This document shows positions 8,839-18,023 of a stretch of DNA of 64,000 nucleotides, piece by piece. The stretch lies in contig JABTUW010000002.1 of NCBI GenBank assembly GCA_015075185.1, positions 1,830,296 through 1,894,295 on the forward strand. The letters run 5' to 3'. Below the pieces are notes generated by a model. The model saw only the letters and a list, made by a program, of their open reading frames with translations. It searched no databases and was not told where the DNA came from. The stretch comes from Anaerolineales bacterium. GTDB taxonomy: Bacteria; Chloroflexota; Anaerolineae; 4572-78; J111. The translations under genes were made by a program, and so were the position numbers. The stretch's first letter is position 1. Each line of letters begins with the position of its first letter.

Positions 8839-11730
8839 TTACCCCCCAACTGTTACTCGCGCCAGTTCGACAAAATCAGCGCCACTGACCGTGAGCAAAC
8901 GCTGCTGGCTGGCGGGATCGTATAGACCTACAATAAGACGATATTCGCCGGGGGGTACATTCTGTAAAGGAATGTGACGCAGGTCAATGATCGTTTGACC
9001 GGGCAGCCAGGTCGAGGTCGGGTAGGCCCCATCCAGGGGAGGGCGGTCAAAACTGGCGGCTAAATTATTCTCCAGGTCGAGCAGTTGAGCAAAAACCGTG
9101 TAATCAGCCGGTAGAGACTGGTCGGTCCGCCAGGCCAGCCGGAAATCAAGCCGGTTTGGGGCCGGAGGGTCGAGTTCAAAGCCGGTTAAATCGATGGTAG
9201 TGCTGCCGGCTTTGAAAGAAGCCTCGAGTGATTCGGCCAAGGAAGGTGTTTTCCCGACTGGTTTCACATTAATCACGGTCAACTGGGCCGTATCGCCGCT
9301 GCCGTTTGCCAGAGGCAGCAGGCGACCGCTCTGGTCTGGGTCAATCAGGCCCACGCGCAAGGCGTAAGCCAGGGGCGGCGTGTCTGGCGGTACCGCCAGG
9401 TCATATTCATCGCGGATATAGCGAGCGTTGTCCCAATGAAAGGTGGGCAGGACGCTCTCGGTCGTGGCATCACCCGGCGTGTAATTGGTCGCACCGGCAA
9501 TGGTCGTCCAGGTATCAAGCCGGTCCAGGTGGACAAAAGGTTGGAGGTTTACCTCAAGCGGCGCGGCGTCGGTTTGCCAGTAAAGCACAATCTGCACCCG
9601 ATCACCCCCGGAAAAGACCCTTTTATCCAGGTCGTATCCGATCAGTTGGATGCCCTGGGCAAAATTGATTTGAGTCTGATACTGGGCTGGTAAGGCCCGA
9701 TCGGGCGGAGAGTTGAGAGTAAAAACAGGCCGGAGCAGCGGCTTGAGCCAGAGTGCGGCGGCGATGATAAGGGGGATTACAATTAAAAGAGCAGCGGCGC
9801 TGAGGGGCGGGGGAGCAGGGGGGATTAGGTTGGTATTCTCATCTCTTCCTGCCCCTTGTTTATTGACTCTTAATCTTCTGACCACGCCTGCTCCAATCAA
9901 CCCTACCACTGTCAGACCCGTTAGCAGCAGAGCAAAGATCCGGCCCGGCGTTTCTCCAAAATGGACAACCAACTCATGGCGGCCGGCGGGGATATTGATC
10001 AGGATCAGCCCGCTTTCGGTCTCAGGCTGGATGAGCGCCGGTTGACCGTCGAGTTGTGCCTGCCAGCCGGGATAGTCGAACTGGAAGAAACGCAGGGTAA
10101 AGGCAGTGGGACTGTCCAAGTGGTAGCGGTGGGTGACAGCGGTTTTCTCCAGTAGAGTTGCGCTGACCCCATCAGGCAGGCTGCTGCGGTCGAGGCGCTC
10201 GGGATACTGGTTGGCTTGAAAAGCCTCGACCAGGGGCGAGGTGGTCGGCGGCTTGGTGACCGTCTGGGGCAGGTATTCGCCGAGGGTGGTCGTGCCGATG
10301 GATTGAGAGCGGCGCTCGTAATTAATCTGGTCGGCGATCGTTACTTGATCATAACGGGTGAAGCCAATCACCGGGTAGAGGTAGGGCGCAACGGCAGCAA
10401 TTTGGACGACCAAACAGACCAGGGTTAAGGGCCAGCGCAGTTTTGCGGGCAGCCATAACACAGCCCCGCCGGCCAGGAAAGCCAATCCGAGATTGGCTAC
10501 CCCCAACATGCGCCAGGGAAACTCGGCTACCTGCAAAATGGAGACGATCTCCCAGACCGGCCGCGAGATGGGCAGGCTCATAAAGGCGGCTGCGGCGGCC
10601 ATAACGGCAAAGAAGAGGGTAGAGAGGAGAAGGGGGACGGGGGTCGGCGGTCGGCGATTAAGTACTTGCTGGCCCCTGGCCCCTAACCCCTGACTCCTGA
10701 CAATCCCTGCGGCCAGGCCAAGGGCAGCCAGAATGAGAGTGATGACGCCCAGGCTCAGCGGGGCGTATGGATTGGCCGCGCGGACGTCGAGTGGCTGAAT
10801 CCAGGCAAACAGTTCCGTCCACTGGGGATAGCGTACATAAAAAGGGCTTTTCTCCAGGTAGATGTCAGCCTGGGCCCGGGTAAAGACACGCTCCGTAAAG
10901 GCAGGCAGCCAGAAGAACGCCGTTAGCAGGAGGCCGAGGGGGATAGCGGATAGAGGATAGAAGATAGAAGATAGCGCATGGCGAACTGGGTTCTGATTAC
11001 TGGCTACTGACTCCTGACCCCTGGCCCCCGACCCCCGCAGTAGAACTAAGCCATACAGACCCACCACAGGTGTAAAAATCAGGGCCTGGAAAAGATGGCT
11101 GAGCAACACACCGGCATAAAAAAATGCGGCCAGCACTCCCCAGCCCCAGGAGCGCCTCCTCTCAGCGCCGGTCATCGCCCAGAGAGTCCAGGGGAAGAGA
11201 CCGATGGCCAGTAGTTGGGGGACATTGCCGCCATAGAGCAGCGCTTCGCGCAGGGCAAAAGGAGCAAAGGCGTAAGCGGTGGCAGCTATCAGCCCGGCCG
11301 CGACGCTGCCCCATGCGTCCCGGCCAAGCAAGTACATGCCAATTGCGTAAAGTAGAATTGTGAGGATAATTAAAAGTTTGAACGCATTTTCCCAGGTCAA
11401 TCCGAGGCCGTGGAAAGCCAGCCCCAGCCAATAGGGCAGGGGGGGGGCAAAAACAAACATAGGGTAGCCGTAGCCATAGGCCAGATTAGGCGCCCAACGC
11501 GGCACGATTACGCCCGGCCCCCAGGCTTGGCCGTACTCCAGCGTGCGGTAAAAGTGGATCGGCAGGTCCGCTTGGGTAGGCAAACCGGGCTGGAGCAGGC
11601 TCTGGACGATGAACAGCGCGAGCAGCCCAGCCAGAATGAGACCGGCGTCCAGCCAGCGCAGCAAAGGATGAGCTGCAGCCCGTGAAACGTGATGGGTGAG
11701 ACGTGACACAAAAGACATGGATTTGACCAT
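8839..11730 (-). CDS. Large membrane protein, PTPS-related/GT-C-like type, paralogue
   Basis: This 963-residue protein is a paralogue of its downstream neighbour. The first extracytoplasmic loop reads PTQADLPIHFYRTLEYGQAW and continues VPRWAPNLAYGYGYPMF, the same layout as the neighbour. About a dozen membrane segments fill residues 25-480. A YfhO-like segment (FDYPGWQAQLDGQPALI) follows, then one more membrane segment near 610-630. Two beta-sandwich modules sit at about 680-800 and 840-955; the last contains YTVFAQLLDLENNLAASFD and VGLYDPASQQRLL. The N-terminal residues VSRLTHHVSR are encoded by 7-bp repeats, so the exact start is uncertain. The three minus-strand membrane genes at 3.5-11.7 kb look like a tandem expansion for surface polysaccharide or glycoprotein decoration. 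Confidence 0.7.
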   Translation of the reverse strand: MVKSMSFVSRLTHHVSRAAAHPLLRWLDAGLILAGLLALFIVQSLLQPGLPTQADLPIHFYRTLEYGQAWGPGVIVPRWAPNLAYGYGYPMFVFAPPLPYWLGLAFHGLGLTWENAFKLLIILTILLYAIGMYLLGRDAWGSVAAGLIAATAYAFAPFALREALLYGGNVPQLLAIGLFPWTLWAMTGAERRRSWGWGVLAAFFYAGVLLSHLFQALIFTPVVGLYGLVLLRGSGARGQESVASNQNPVRHALSSIFYPLSAIPLGLLLTAFFWLPAFTERVFTRAQADIYLEKSPFYVRYPQWTELFAWIQPLDVRAANPYAPLSLGVITLILAALGLAAGIVRSQGLGARGQQVLNRRPPTPVPLLLSTLFFAVMAAAAAFMSLPISRPVWEIVSILQVAEFPWRMLGVANLGLAFLAGGAVLWLPAKLRWPLTLVCLVVQIAAVAPYLYPVIGFTRYDQVTIADQINYERRSQSIGTTTLGEYLPQTVTKPPTTSPLVEAFQANQYPERLDRSSLPDGVSATLLEKTAVTHRYHLDSPTAFTLRFFQFDYPGWQAQLDGQPALIQPETESGLILINIPAGRHELVVHFGETPGRIFALLLTGLTVVGLIGAGVVRRLRVNKQGAGRDENTNLIPPAPPPLSAAALLIVIPLIIAAALWLKPLLRPVFTLNSPPDRALPAQYQTQINFAQGIQLIGYDLDKRVFSGGDRVQIVLYWQTDAAPLEVNLQPFVHLDRLDTWTTIAGATNYTPGDATTESVLPTFHWDNARYIRDEYDLAVPPDTPPLAYALRVGLIDPDQSGRLLPLANGSGDTAQLTVINVKPVGKTPSLAESLEASFKAGSTTIDLTGFELDPPAPNRLDFRLAWRTDQSLPADYTVFAQLLDLENNLAASFDRPPLDGAYPTSTWLPGQTIIDLRHIPLQNVPPGEYRLIVGLYDPASQQRLLTVSGADFVELARVTVGG
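10671..10701. repeat. 7-bp tandem repeats (GGCCCCT)
   Basis: GGCCCCT x2, AACCCCT, GACTCCT lie inside the 963-residue membrane protein gene. Confidence 0.8.
10941..10975. repeat. 7-bp tandem repeats (GGATAGA)
   Basis: Five heptads GGATAGC, GGATAGA x2, AGATAGA, AGATAGC lie inside the 963-residue membrane protein gene, the same type as at 7621. Confidence 0.88.
10997..11038. repeat. 7-bp tandem repeats (CTACTGA/CCCCTGG)
   Basis: Six heptads TTACTGG, CTACTGA, CTCCTGA, CCCCTGG, CCCCCGA, CCCCCGC lie inside the 963-residue membrane protein gene. Confidence 0.85.
11681..11708. repeat. 7-bp tandem repeats (CGTGAAA)
   Basis: CGTGAAA, CGTGATG, GGTGAGA and CGTGACA encode part of the N-terminus of the 963-residue membrane protein. 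Confidence 0.75.
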
Positions 11731-11806
11731 AACCTGTACTATCTGGATTTTATGTTACTGGGGCAATACGCACAAGTCGAAGTAGCAAGTCGCAAATGCT
11801 ATCCGA

Positions 11807-11838
11807 CTACTGGTTACTGGTTACTGATAGCTACTATT
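11807..11838. repeat. 7-bp tandem repeats before the PAC2 ribosome binding site
   Basis: CTACTGG, TTACTGG, TTACTGA then CTACTATTTTT run into the GGAGGAGG of the PAC2 gene. Confidence 0.8.
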
Positions 11839-11857
11839 TTTGGAGGAGGTTAAGACG

Positions 11858-12781
11858 ATGGATGAACTGATTGAACTGTGGGAAAAACCAGCAGCCGATG
11901 AAAAATATATGATTGCGGGCTGGCGGCAATGGGCCGATGCGGGAGCCATTTCGTCGAATTTACCCCCTTATTTGATTGAGCAAACCGGAGCCAAGCAAAT
12001 TGGCCTCATCAAGCCGCAGGGTTTCTATCTCTTCCAGATACCTGGGGCGCATCACTTTTTGCGGCCGCAGGTAAACCTGGAGGATGGTTATCGCCGGGAG
12101 TTGCAGACGAGAAAAAACGAAATTTTCTATTCCGAGAGTGAGCGGAAAGGCCTGTTCATCTTCTTGGGCGATGAGCCTCATCTCAATGCTGAGCGTTACG
12201 CTCAGGCGTTTTTTGATATGGTGGAAGCGCTGGAGATCAAACGGGTGGTCGTGGTCGGTGGAGTTTATGGAGCGGTGCCGTATGATAAAGAACGGCAGAT
12301 TTCGTGCGTTTTCAGCCTGCCGCGCTTAAAGGCGGAGCTGGCCGAGTATGCCGTTAGATTTGCCAACTATGAGGGCGGGGTCAGCATTGGCACCTACCTG
12401 GCCGACCAAGCGGAGCAGCGCGGCCTGGAGTATATTGTTTGGTATGGCTTTGTGCCGGCTTATGACTTTTCTCAACTCTCCGCCAACCTTCAAGGCATGG
12501 TTGTCGAAAATGATTTCAAAGCCTGGTACGACTTGATGCGCCGGCTCAACCACATGTTCGGCCTGGGTCTTGATCTGACCGACCTGGCCCGGCGGAGCGA
12601 CGAATTGCTCACGGCAATGGGCAAAAAGCTCGATACCCTGGAACGGCGGCACTCCCAACTCAACATCCGTGAGCACCTGGCCGAGCTAACCAGCGACTTC
12701 ACCGAGATGCCCTTTATTCCCCTCGATGATGTGTGGGAGCGGGAGCTGGGCGATCTGTTTGAAGATCTGGACAATGAGTAA
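11858..12781 (+). CDS. PAC2 family protein
   Basis: The 307-residue product matches the PAC2 (proteasome assembly chaperone 2-like) family of bacteria and archaea: an N-terminal MIAGWRQWADAGAISSNLPPYL, then GLFIFLGDEPHL, a Rossmann-like core with RVVVVGGVYGAVPYDKERQISCVFS, and a helical C-terminus. I chose the ATG at 11858, which has a strong GGAGGAGG site nine bases upstream; a TTG at 11840 would put that site inside the gene. The family is poorly characterised in bacteria and no proteasome genes are visible here. Its last codons overlap the next gene by eight bases, so the two are probably co-translated. Confidence 0.82.
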   Translation: MDELIELWEKPAADEKYMIAGWRQWADAGAISSNLPPYLIEQTGAKQIGLIKPQGFYLFQIPGAHHFLRPQVNLEDGYRRELQTRKNEIFYSESERKGLFIFLGDEPHLNAERYAQAFFDMVEALEIKRVVVVGGVYGAVPYDKERQISCVFSLPRLKAELAEYAVRFANYEGGVSIGTYLADQAEQRGLEYIVWYGFVPAYDFSQLSANLQGMVVENDFKAWYDLMRRLNHMFGLGLDLTDLARRSDELLTAMGKKLDTLERRHSQLNIREHLAELTSDFTEMPFIPLDDVWERELGDLFEDLDNE

Positions 12782-13505
12782 TTCAAATGATACTCCCCAA
12801 ATCTCGATCATCTTGCCCACCTATAATGAGGCCGGGAATATCGAAACTTTGATTGATCGGACGCTGGCTGCGCTGGACGATTACCCCGGCGGGGTGGAAG
12901 TGGTGGTCGTGGACGACAATTCGCCGGACGGTACGTGGCGGCTGGTAGCAGAGAAAGCGGCGCAGGATGAACGGGTGCGGCTGGTACATCGTACTACTGA
13001 AAAGGGACTGACCAGCGCCATCAGCCGGGGCCTCCGCGAGGCGCGCGGGCAGTGGGTCGGCTGGATGGATTGCGATTTGAGCATGCCGCCGGAAAAATGG
13101 CCATCCTTGGCCGATGCCCTGGCTCAAGGAACGGGAATGGCGGTCGGCTCGCGCTATGTGCCGGGCGGGGCCGATGTGGCTCACTCGTGGACCGGGCGCA
13201 CTTTCTCGTGGATCATCAATGTTTGGGCCGGGCTGATGCTGGATTGGACGATTAAGGATTATACCAGCGGCTTTATTTTGGGGCGTAAAGAAATCTTTGA
13301 GCGCATTGACCTGCGCGGCGATTACGGTGAATACTGTATAGACCTGCTCTACCGGGTTAAAAAGGCCGGTTACGCCATCCGCGAACTGCCTTACCACTGC
13401 GTTCCCCGCGAGACCGGGGAAAGCAAAACGGCGGCGAATATGTGGGGGTATCTGACGCGGGGGGTGAATTACGTTAAAACAATCTGGCGGCTGAGATTTG
13501 AGTGA
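12774..13505 (+). CDS. GT2 family glycosyltransferase (polyprenol-phosphate mannosyltransferase-like)
   Basis: This is a GT-A fold family 2 glycosyltransferase of 243 residues. The N-terminus has ISIILPTYNEAGNIETLI and VVVVDDNSPDGTW, the nucleotide-binding elements, followed by WVGWMDCDLSMPPE (a DxD-like metal-binding site) and VGSRYVPGGA, as in dolichol/polyprenol-phosphate mannose synthases. There is no C-terminal GtrA-like membrane domain, so it resembles the single-domain DPM1 type. It probably charges a lipid carrier with a sugar that GT-C enzymes, such as those encoded just upstream on the other strand, could use; that link is inferred. The ATG at 12774 overlaps the PAC2 stop. Confidence 0.85.
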   Translation: MSNSNDTPQISIILPTYNEAGNIETLIDRTLAALDDYPGGVEVVVVDDNSPDGTWRLVAEKAAQDERVRLVHRTTEKGLTSAISRGLREARGQWVGWMDCDLSMPPEKWPSLADALAQGTGMAVGSRYVPGGADVAHSWTGRTFSWIINVWAGLMLDWTIKDYTSGFILGRKEIFERIDLRGDYGEYCIDLLYRVKKAGYAIRELPYHCVPRETGESKTAANMWGYLTRGVNYVKTIWRLRFE

Positions 13506-13523
13506 AGCGGGAGAGTGAAGGGG

Positions 13524-13583
13524 TGGAAGGTTGTAAGAACATAATTTGTCAACCCTCCAATCCTCCAGTTTCCCAACCTTCCA
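13524..13583. repeat. Inverted repeat and C-rich heptads upstream of the Usp fusion
   Basis: TGGAAGGTTG and CAACCTTCCA form a 10-base stem; between lie CCCTCCAAT and CCTCCAG units. This supports starting the Usp fusion after it. Confidence 0.65.
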
Positions 13584-13591
13584 GAGTGATT

Positions 13592-15364
13592 ATGCTAGAC
13601 CCAAAACGTGAAAATATTGGTTTGGCTTTAAATGATTTTCACCGGGCGCGTGAACGGGCCTGGCTGGAGGAAATTATGGCCAGCCTGACCGGCAAATCGG
13701 CTGCCCTTCTCTCTTACGATGAGGTAAAAGAAAAATTGAGAGCAAGCGGCGGCTCGGCCCGGGGATTGCAGGAGATTCCCCTGGCTGCTATCGTCGGCAG
13801 TGTGGGGCGTTACACCGACTTTACCCGCAGCTTTCTTCCCCGGCACGACAGTGATGCCCAGCGCTGGGCCGGCGTGCAGCTCGCCGCCACGGGGCTGGTC
13901 GGTCTGCCACCTATTGACGTTTATCAAATCGGCGATGTCTATTTTGTGCTGGATGGCAATCACCGCGTCTCGGTCGCGCGCCAGCTTGGGGCAACCCACA
14001 TTGAAGCGTATGTCACCGAAGTGCATACCAAGGTGCCGCTCACGCCGGAAGTGCGCCCGGATGATTTGATTATCAAGGCTCGCTATGCTGATTTTTTGGA
14101 ACGGACCCACCTGGACGAACTGCGGCCGGGCGCCGATTTGAGCGTAACCGTGCCGGGCCAGTACCGGGTGCTGGAAAAACAGATCGAGCTGCGCCGCGGG
14201 CGTATGGCTGAGGAACAACAGCGCGAGATTGCGATAAACGAAGCAGTGGCCGATTGGTATGACCATATTTATCTGCCGGTTGTCGAAGTGATCCGGGAGC
14301 AGGGCATTCTGCGCGACTTTCCGGGGCGAACCGAAACCGATCTGTATGGCTGGGTGTCGGAGCACCGCGAGTCGTTGGAGCAAGAACTGGGTTGGCAGAT
14401 TAAGCCGGAGGCGGTCCTGGCTAATCTGGCGACTCAACGCAGCCCCAGGCCGGAGCGGGTTATGGCCCGCATAGGAGGACGGTTGTTAGATGCAGTTACT
14501 CCAGACTCCCTGGAGTCTGGCCCGGCGGCAGGCCGGTGGCGCAAGGAATGGGTTGAACCTCGCCGGAGCGACCGTCTCTTTTCAGACATCCTGGTCGCGC
14601 TGGATGGCGAAGCCGGCGGCTGGCTGGCCCTGGAGGTTGCCCTGCAGGTCGCCCAACGGGAAGATGGCCGGCTCTTAGGGCTGCATGTGGTCGCTTCAGA
14701 TTCTTTAAAGGAGACTGAGCCTATCCAGACGCTTCAAGCCGAGTTTCAACGGCACTGCCAGGCCGCTCAAGTGCCCGGAGAGTTTGCCGTTGAAGCGGGA
14801 CCCATTGCCCGCAAAATTTGTGAGCGGGCCTGGTGGGCAGATTTGGTCACCGTTAGTTTAACCCATCCCCCCGCCGCACAACTGCTGGCCAAGTTGGGGC
14901 CGGGTTTTCACACCCTGGTCCGGCGCAGCGCCAGACCTATTCTGGCTGTGCCCACCTTTTCCGATCCGGCCGGTATGGCCGAGGCAGAGGGCAAAAGGCT
15001 GGAACGGGCTTTGCTGGCCTATGATGGCAGTCCCAAAGCCCAGGAAGCTCTTTTTGTCGCGGCTTATTTGGCCGGTAGCTGGCAGCTATCCCTGGGGGTG
15101 GTTACAGTGATAGATAAGAACCGAACAGCGCCGGAAGCATTGGAGCAGGCCAAAACTTACCTGACCGCGCGCAGCGTATCGGCTACCTATGTGGCTGAGA
15201 GCGGCCCGGTGGCTGAAGTTATTTTGCAGACAGCCGCAGCCCAGCAAAGTGACCTACTCATTATGGGCGGCTATGGCCCCAATCCAATGTTCGAAGTGGT
15301 GTTGGGCAGTTCGGTGGACCAAATCCTGCGCCAAGCCCGCCAACCATTGCTAATCTGCCGCTAG
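13592..15364 (+). CDS. ParB-like domain fused to two universal stress protein domains
   Basis: This 590-residue protein combines an N-terminal ParB/sulfiredoxin-like domain with two Usp domains. Near residues 60-140 it has IPLAAIVGSVGRY and VYFVLDGNHRVSVARQLGATHIEAYV, a typical ParB-like core. The middle (about 170-310) is charged and helical. The first Usp domain (about 325-460) lacks a clear ATP loop. The second (about 470-590) ends with MGGYGPNPMFEVVLGSS, fitting the G-x2-G-x9-G-S ATP-binding signature. The frame extends upstream to 13502, but that stretch is low-complexity and repeat-derived; the ATG at 13592 (or GTG at 13586) is the better start. A role in nucleotide-dependent regulation is inferred. 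No parA is nearby. Confidence 0.78.
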   Translation: MLDPKRENIGLALNDFHRARERAWLEEIMASLTGKSAALLSYDEVKEKLRASGGSARGLQEIPLAAIVGSVGRYTDFTRSFLPRHDSDAQRWAGVQLAATGLVGLPPIDVYQIGDVYFVLDGNHRVSVARQLGATHIEAYVTEVHTKVPLTPEVRPDDLIIKARYADFLERTHLDELRPGADLSVTVPGQYRVLEKQIELRRGRMAEEQQREIAINEAVADWYDHIYLPVVEVIREQGILRDFPGRTETDLYGWVSEHRESLEQELGWQIKPEAVLANLATQRSPRPERVMARIGGRLLDAVTPDSLESGPAAGRWRKEWVEPRRSDRLFSDILVALDGEAGGWLALEVALQVAQREDGRLLGLHVVASDSLKETEPIQTLQAEFQRHCQAAQVPGEFAVEAGPIARKICERAWWADLVTVSLTHPPAAQLLAKLGPGFHTLVRRSARPILAVPTFSDPAGMAEAEGKRLERALLAYDGSPKAQEALFVAAYLAGSWQLSLGVVTVIDKNRTAPEALEQAKTYLTARSVSATYVAESGPVAEVILQTAAAQQSDLLIMGGYGPNPMFEVVLGSSVDQILRQARQPLLICR

Positions 15365-15383
15365 GTGGAAAGGACTCCCCTTT

Positions 15384-16592
15384 TTGTCTGATCAACTTAT
15401 CAGCGTTACCAGGCCGCCTTCAACGCGCCGCCTGGGCTGGCAAATTGGCGCGGCGACGGCCAGCCGTTTGCTGCTCAACACGGGGCGGCGCTTCCCTTAT
15501 CCTTTTGCTCCGGCCTTGAGCCGGGGGTTAGATGTACCTCTAACGGCAATTACCTCGCTCATCGCCATAAATTTAGCCACAGGTCTCCTCAGCCCACTTT
15601 TTGGCCCCTTGAGCGATCGCTGGGGCTATCGGGTCATGATGTTGCTTTCGCTGGGCATGTTCGCCCTGGGTATGTTGGCCGGCGGCTTACTCCCATTTTA
15701 TCTGGTTATCATGGCGGCTCTATTTTTGGCTGGTCTGAGCAAAAGTATCTTCGACCCGGCCCTCCAGGCTTACTTGGGCAAAATAGTTCCTTACGAACGC
15801 CGGGGCCTGGTCATTGGTCTTGTCGAATTTGGCTGGTCGGGCAGCTCGCTCATCGGCATACCCCTGATCGCTTTGTTGATCGAGCGGATGGGCTGGCAAT
15901 CTCCTTTTTTGATCCTGGGCGGACTCACCCTGCTGGCAGCCGTGGCCCTGGGTATCCTCATTCCGGCGGAGGGCCGCCAACCCATTACCTCCACGACGAC
16001 GCTCAACTTCCGTGCCGTGTGGCGAGAAGTACGAGGTAATCGGGCAGCATTGGGGGTGCTGGGCTTTGCCTTTTTAATAGGGTTGGCCAATGACAATTTG
16101 TTTGTGGTTTACGGGGCATGGTTGGAAGGAAGCTTTGCCTTGAGCATCGTCGCTCTGGGCGCAGCCAGCAGTGTGATCGGCATCGCCGAGATGATTGGTG
16201 AGGGGTTGACTGCCTCGGTCGCCGATCGCTTGGGTCTGAAACGGTCAATTATCGCCGGGCTGGCCTTGTCGTCTTTAAGTTACCTGTTATTACCCCTGTT
16301 TGGCCACACTTTGCCGTTGGCTTTGGCCGGATTGTTTGTCGTCTTCCTCAGCTTTGAATTTGCGATTGTTACCACCATTTCTCTGGCCACCGAGGTGCTG
16401 CCGGCCGCGCGGGCGACCATGATGGCGTCAATGATGGCAACCATGAGCGTGGGGCGGGTGATTGGCGCTCTGGCCGGCGGCTCGATTTGGCTGGCCGGCG
16501 GCTTAACGGCGATTAGCTTGGTTTCGACGCTGGCCACAGCTTTGAGCTTGGGTTGCCTGTGGTGGGGACTAAAGCACTGGCGTCAAGGGTAA
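15384..16592 (+). CDS. MFS transporter
   Basis: The product is a 402-residue major facilitator superfamily permease with about 12 hydrophobic segments. The loop between segments 2 and 3 has the MFS signature GPLSDRWGYRVMM, and a degenerate copy ADRLGLKRSII appears in the second half. The gene starts at a TTG ten bases after GGAAAGGA and lies 20 bases after the Usp fusion gene, so it is probably part of the same transcript. The substrate cannot be predicted; the overall look is of a drug or metabolite efflux type. Confidence 0.85.
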   Translation: MSDQLISVTRPPSTRRLGWQIGAATASRLLLNTGRRFPYPFAPALSRGLDVPLTAITSLIAINLATGLLSPLFGPLSDRWGYRVMMLLSLGMFALGMLAGGLLPFYLVIMAALFLAGLSKSIFDPALQAYLGKIVPYERRGLVIGLVEFGWSGSSLIGIPLIALLIERMGWQSPFLILGGLTLLAAVALGILIPAEGRQPITSTTTLNFRAVWREVRGNRAALGVLGFAFLIGLANDNLFVVYGAWLEGSFALSIVALGAASSVIGIAEMIGEGLTASVADRLGLKRSIIAGLALSSLSYLLLPLFGHTLPLALAGLFVVFLSFEFAIVTTISLATEVLPAARATMMASMMATMSVGRVIGALAGGSIWLAGGLTAISLVSTLATALSLGCLWWGLKHWRQG

Positions 16593-16656
16593 CTTAACGG
16601 GCAAAAGTACCGCTAAAGAACCCCTGTTTAGCCAGGCCTGTCTGCCCTAAAGTACC

Positions 16657-16686
16657 TTGTTCGTTGCTTGCCGACAATGGTATAAT
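16657..16686 (+). promoter_or_regulatory. Promoter-like sequence for the aminotransferase gene
   Basis: TTGTTC and TATAAT (16681-16686) are 18 bases apart, about 90 bases upstream of the aminotransferase start. The -10 box is perfect; the -35 is weak. Confidence 0.55.
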
Positions 16687-16772
16687 CCAAATGTGCGGCT
16701 TTTGAATTAATTTCTGCTTCGTGCCTGAATTCAATTTGAACACAAGCGGATTAGAATCAATGTGGAGAAATT

Positions 16773-18017
16773 ATGCTGCAACCATCATCAATTACCCCTA
16801 AAGATTTGGGGGATGACCTGAGTTCCGTAATCCCTGGTAAAGACCCTGAACTGGCCGTCACCATCAAACGGATCCCGGTCTCGGAGCTGGATTTGAGCGG
16901 GAAAATCATCCCGGTGTGCGAGCCGACCCTGGCCGGTAAAGAGAAGGAATATTTGTTGGACTGCCTGGATTCCAATTGGATTTCATCGGCAGGCAAGTAC
17001 ATCCCGGCGTTTGAAGAAAAATTTGCGGCTGAATGTCACTGCAAGTACGGCGTGGCCTGCGCCAATGGAACGGTAGCCCTGCACCTGGGGCTGGCGGCGC
17101 TCGGCCTTGAGCCGGGGGATGAAGTTATCCTGCCGACCTTCACCATGATTGCTACCATTAACGCGGTGACTTATACGGGGGCCACGCCGGTATTGATCGA
17201 CTCTGAACCTGGCACCTGGAACATGGATGTCGAGCAACTGGCTGGCAAGATTACCCCCAAAACCAAAGCGGTTATTCCGGTGCATACTTATGGCCATCCG
17301 GTAGATATGGACCCACTGATGGAACTGGCCGAAAAACACGGCTTTTTTGTGTTCGAGGACGCCGCCGAAGCGCACGGGGCCGAGTACAAGGGACGGCGGG
17401 CGGGCGGGTTGGGTCATGCCGGTGGGTTTAGCTTTTATGCCAACAAAATCATTACCACGGGTGAAGGCGGGATGATCACGACTAACAACGCCAAATTTGC
17501 CGCCCTGGCTCACAATCTGCGCGATCATGCTTTTTCCAGCGAGCGCCACTTCTGGCATAAATTTGTCGGCTTTAATTACCGTATGACCAACATGCAGGCC
17601 GCTATCGGCCTGGCCCAAACGGAGCAGATGGCCGGCTTTGTGGAAAATCGCCGGCGAAATGCTGCGCTGTACACCGAATATCTCAAGGAGATCCCTGGTA
17701 TTGTTACGCCGCCAGAGGCAGGCTGGGCCAAAAATGTCTTTTGGATGTACTCGATCTTGGTTGAGGATGAATTTGGGCTGACCCGCGACCAACTCCGGGC
17801 CTACCTGGCGCATTACGGTATCGAAACCCGCACGTTTTTCATCCCAATGCATCTTCAACCGATTTATTACGAAACTTTCAAAGGCCAGCGTTTTCCTGTG
17901 GCCGAAATGCTCTGCCAGCGAGGTTTTTACCTGCCCTCTGCTTCGTCGCTTACCCCGCAGCAGATTAAATACATCACTGGTATTGTACGCCAGGCTTACG
18001 AGGAAGCGCACTCTTGA
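16773..18017 (+). CDS. DegT/DnrJ/EryC1/StrS family PLP-dependent sugar aminotransferase
   Basis: This 414-residue enzyme belongs to the family that transaminates keto-sugar nucleotides (perosamine synthase type). After an unusual N-terminal extension of about 45 residues the fold begins at IPVCEPTLAGKEKEYLLDCLDSNW. It continues with CANGTVALHLGLAALGLEPGDEVILP, the FEDAAEAHGA segment carrying the PLP-contacting Asp, and FSFYANKIITTGEGGM, whose Lys should form the Schiff base. The C-terminus has the usual HYGIETRTFFIPMH. A GGAG site precedes the ATG and a promoter-like sequence lies about 90 bases upstream. The methyltransferase gene follows after six bases. It probably makes an amino sugar for surface glycans; the exact sugar is unknown. 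Confidence 0.88.
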   Translation: MLQPSSITPKDLGDDLSSVIPGKDPELAVTIKRIPVSELDLSGKIIPVCEPTLAGKEKEYLLDCLDSNWISSAGKYIPAFEEKFAAECHCKYGVACANGTVALHLGLAALGLEPGDEVILPTFTMIATINAVTYTGATPVLIDSEPGTWNMDVEQLAGKITPKTKAVIPVHTYGHPVDMDPLMELAEKHGFFVFEDAAEAHGAEYKGRRAGGLGHAGGFSFYANKIITTGEGGMITTNNAKFAALAHNLRDHAFSSERHFWHKFVGFNYRMTNMQAAIGLAQTEQMAGFVENRRRNAALYTEYLKEIPGIVTPPEAGWAKNVFWMYSILVEDEFGLTRDQLRAYLAHYGIETRTFFIPMHLQPIYYETFKGQRFPVAEMLCQRGFYLPSASSLTPQQIKYITGIVRQAYEEAHS

Positions 18018-18023
18018 TCTATT

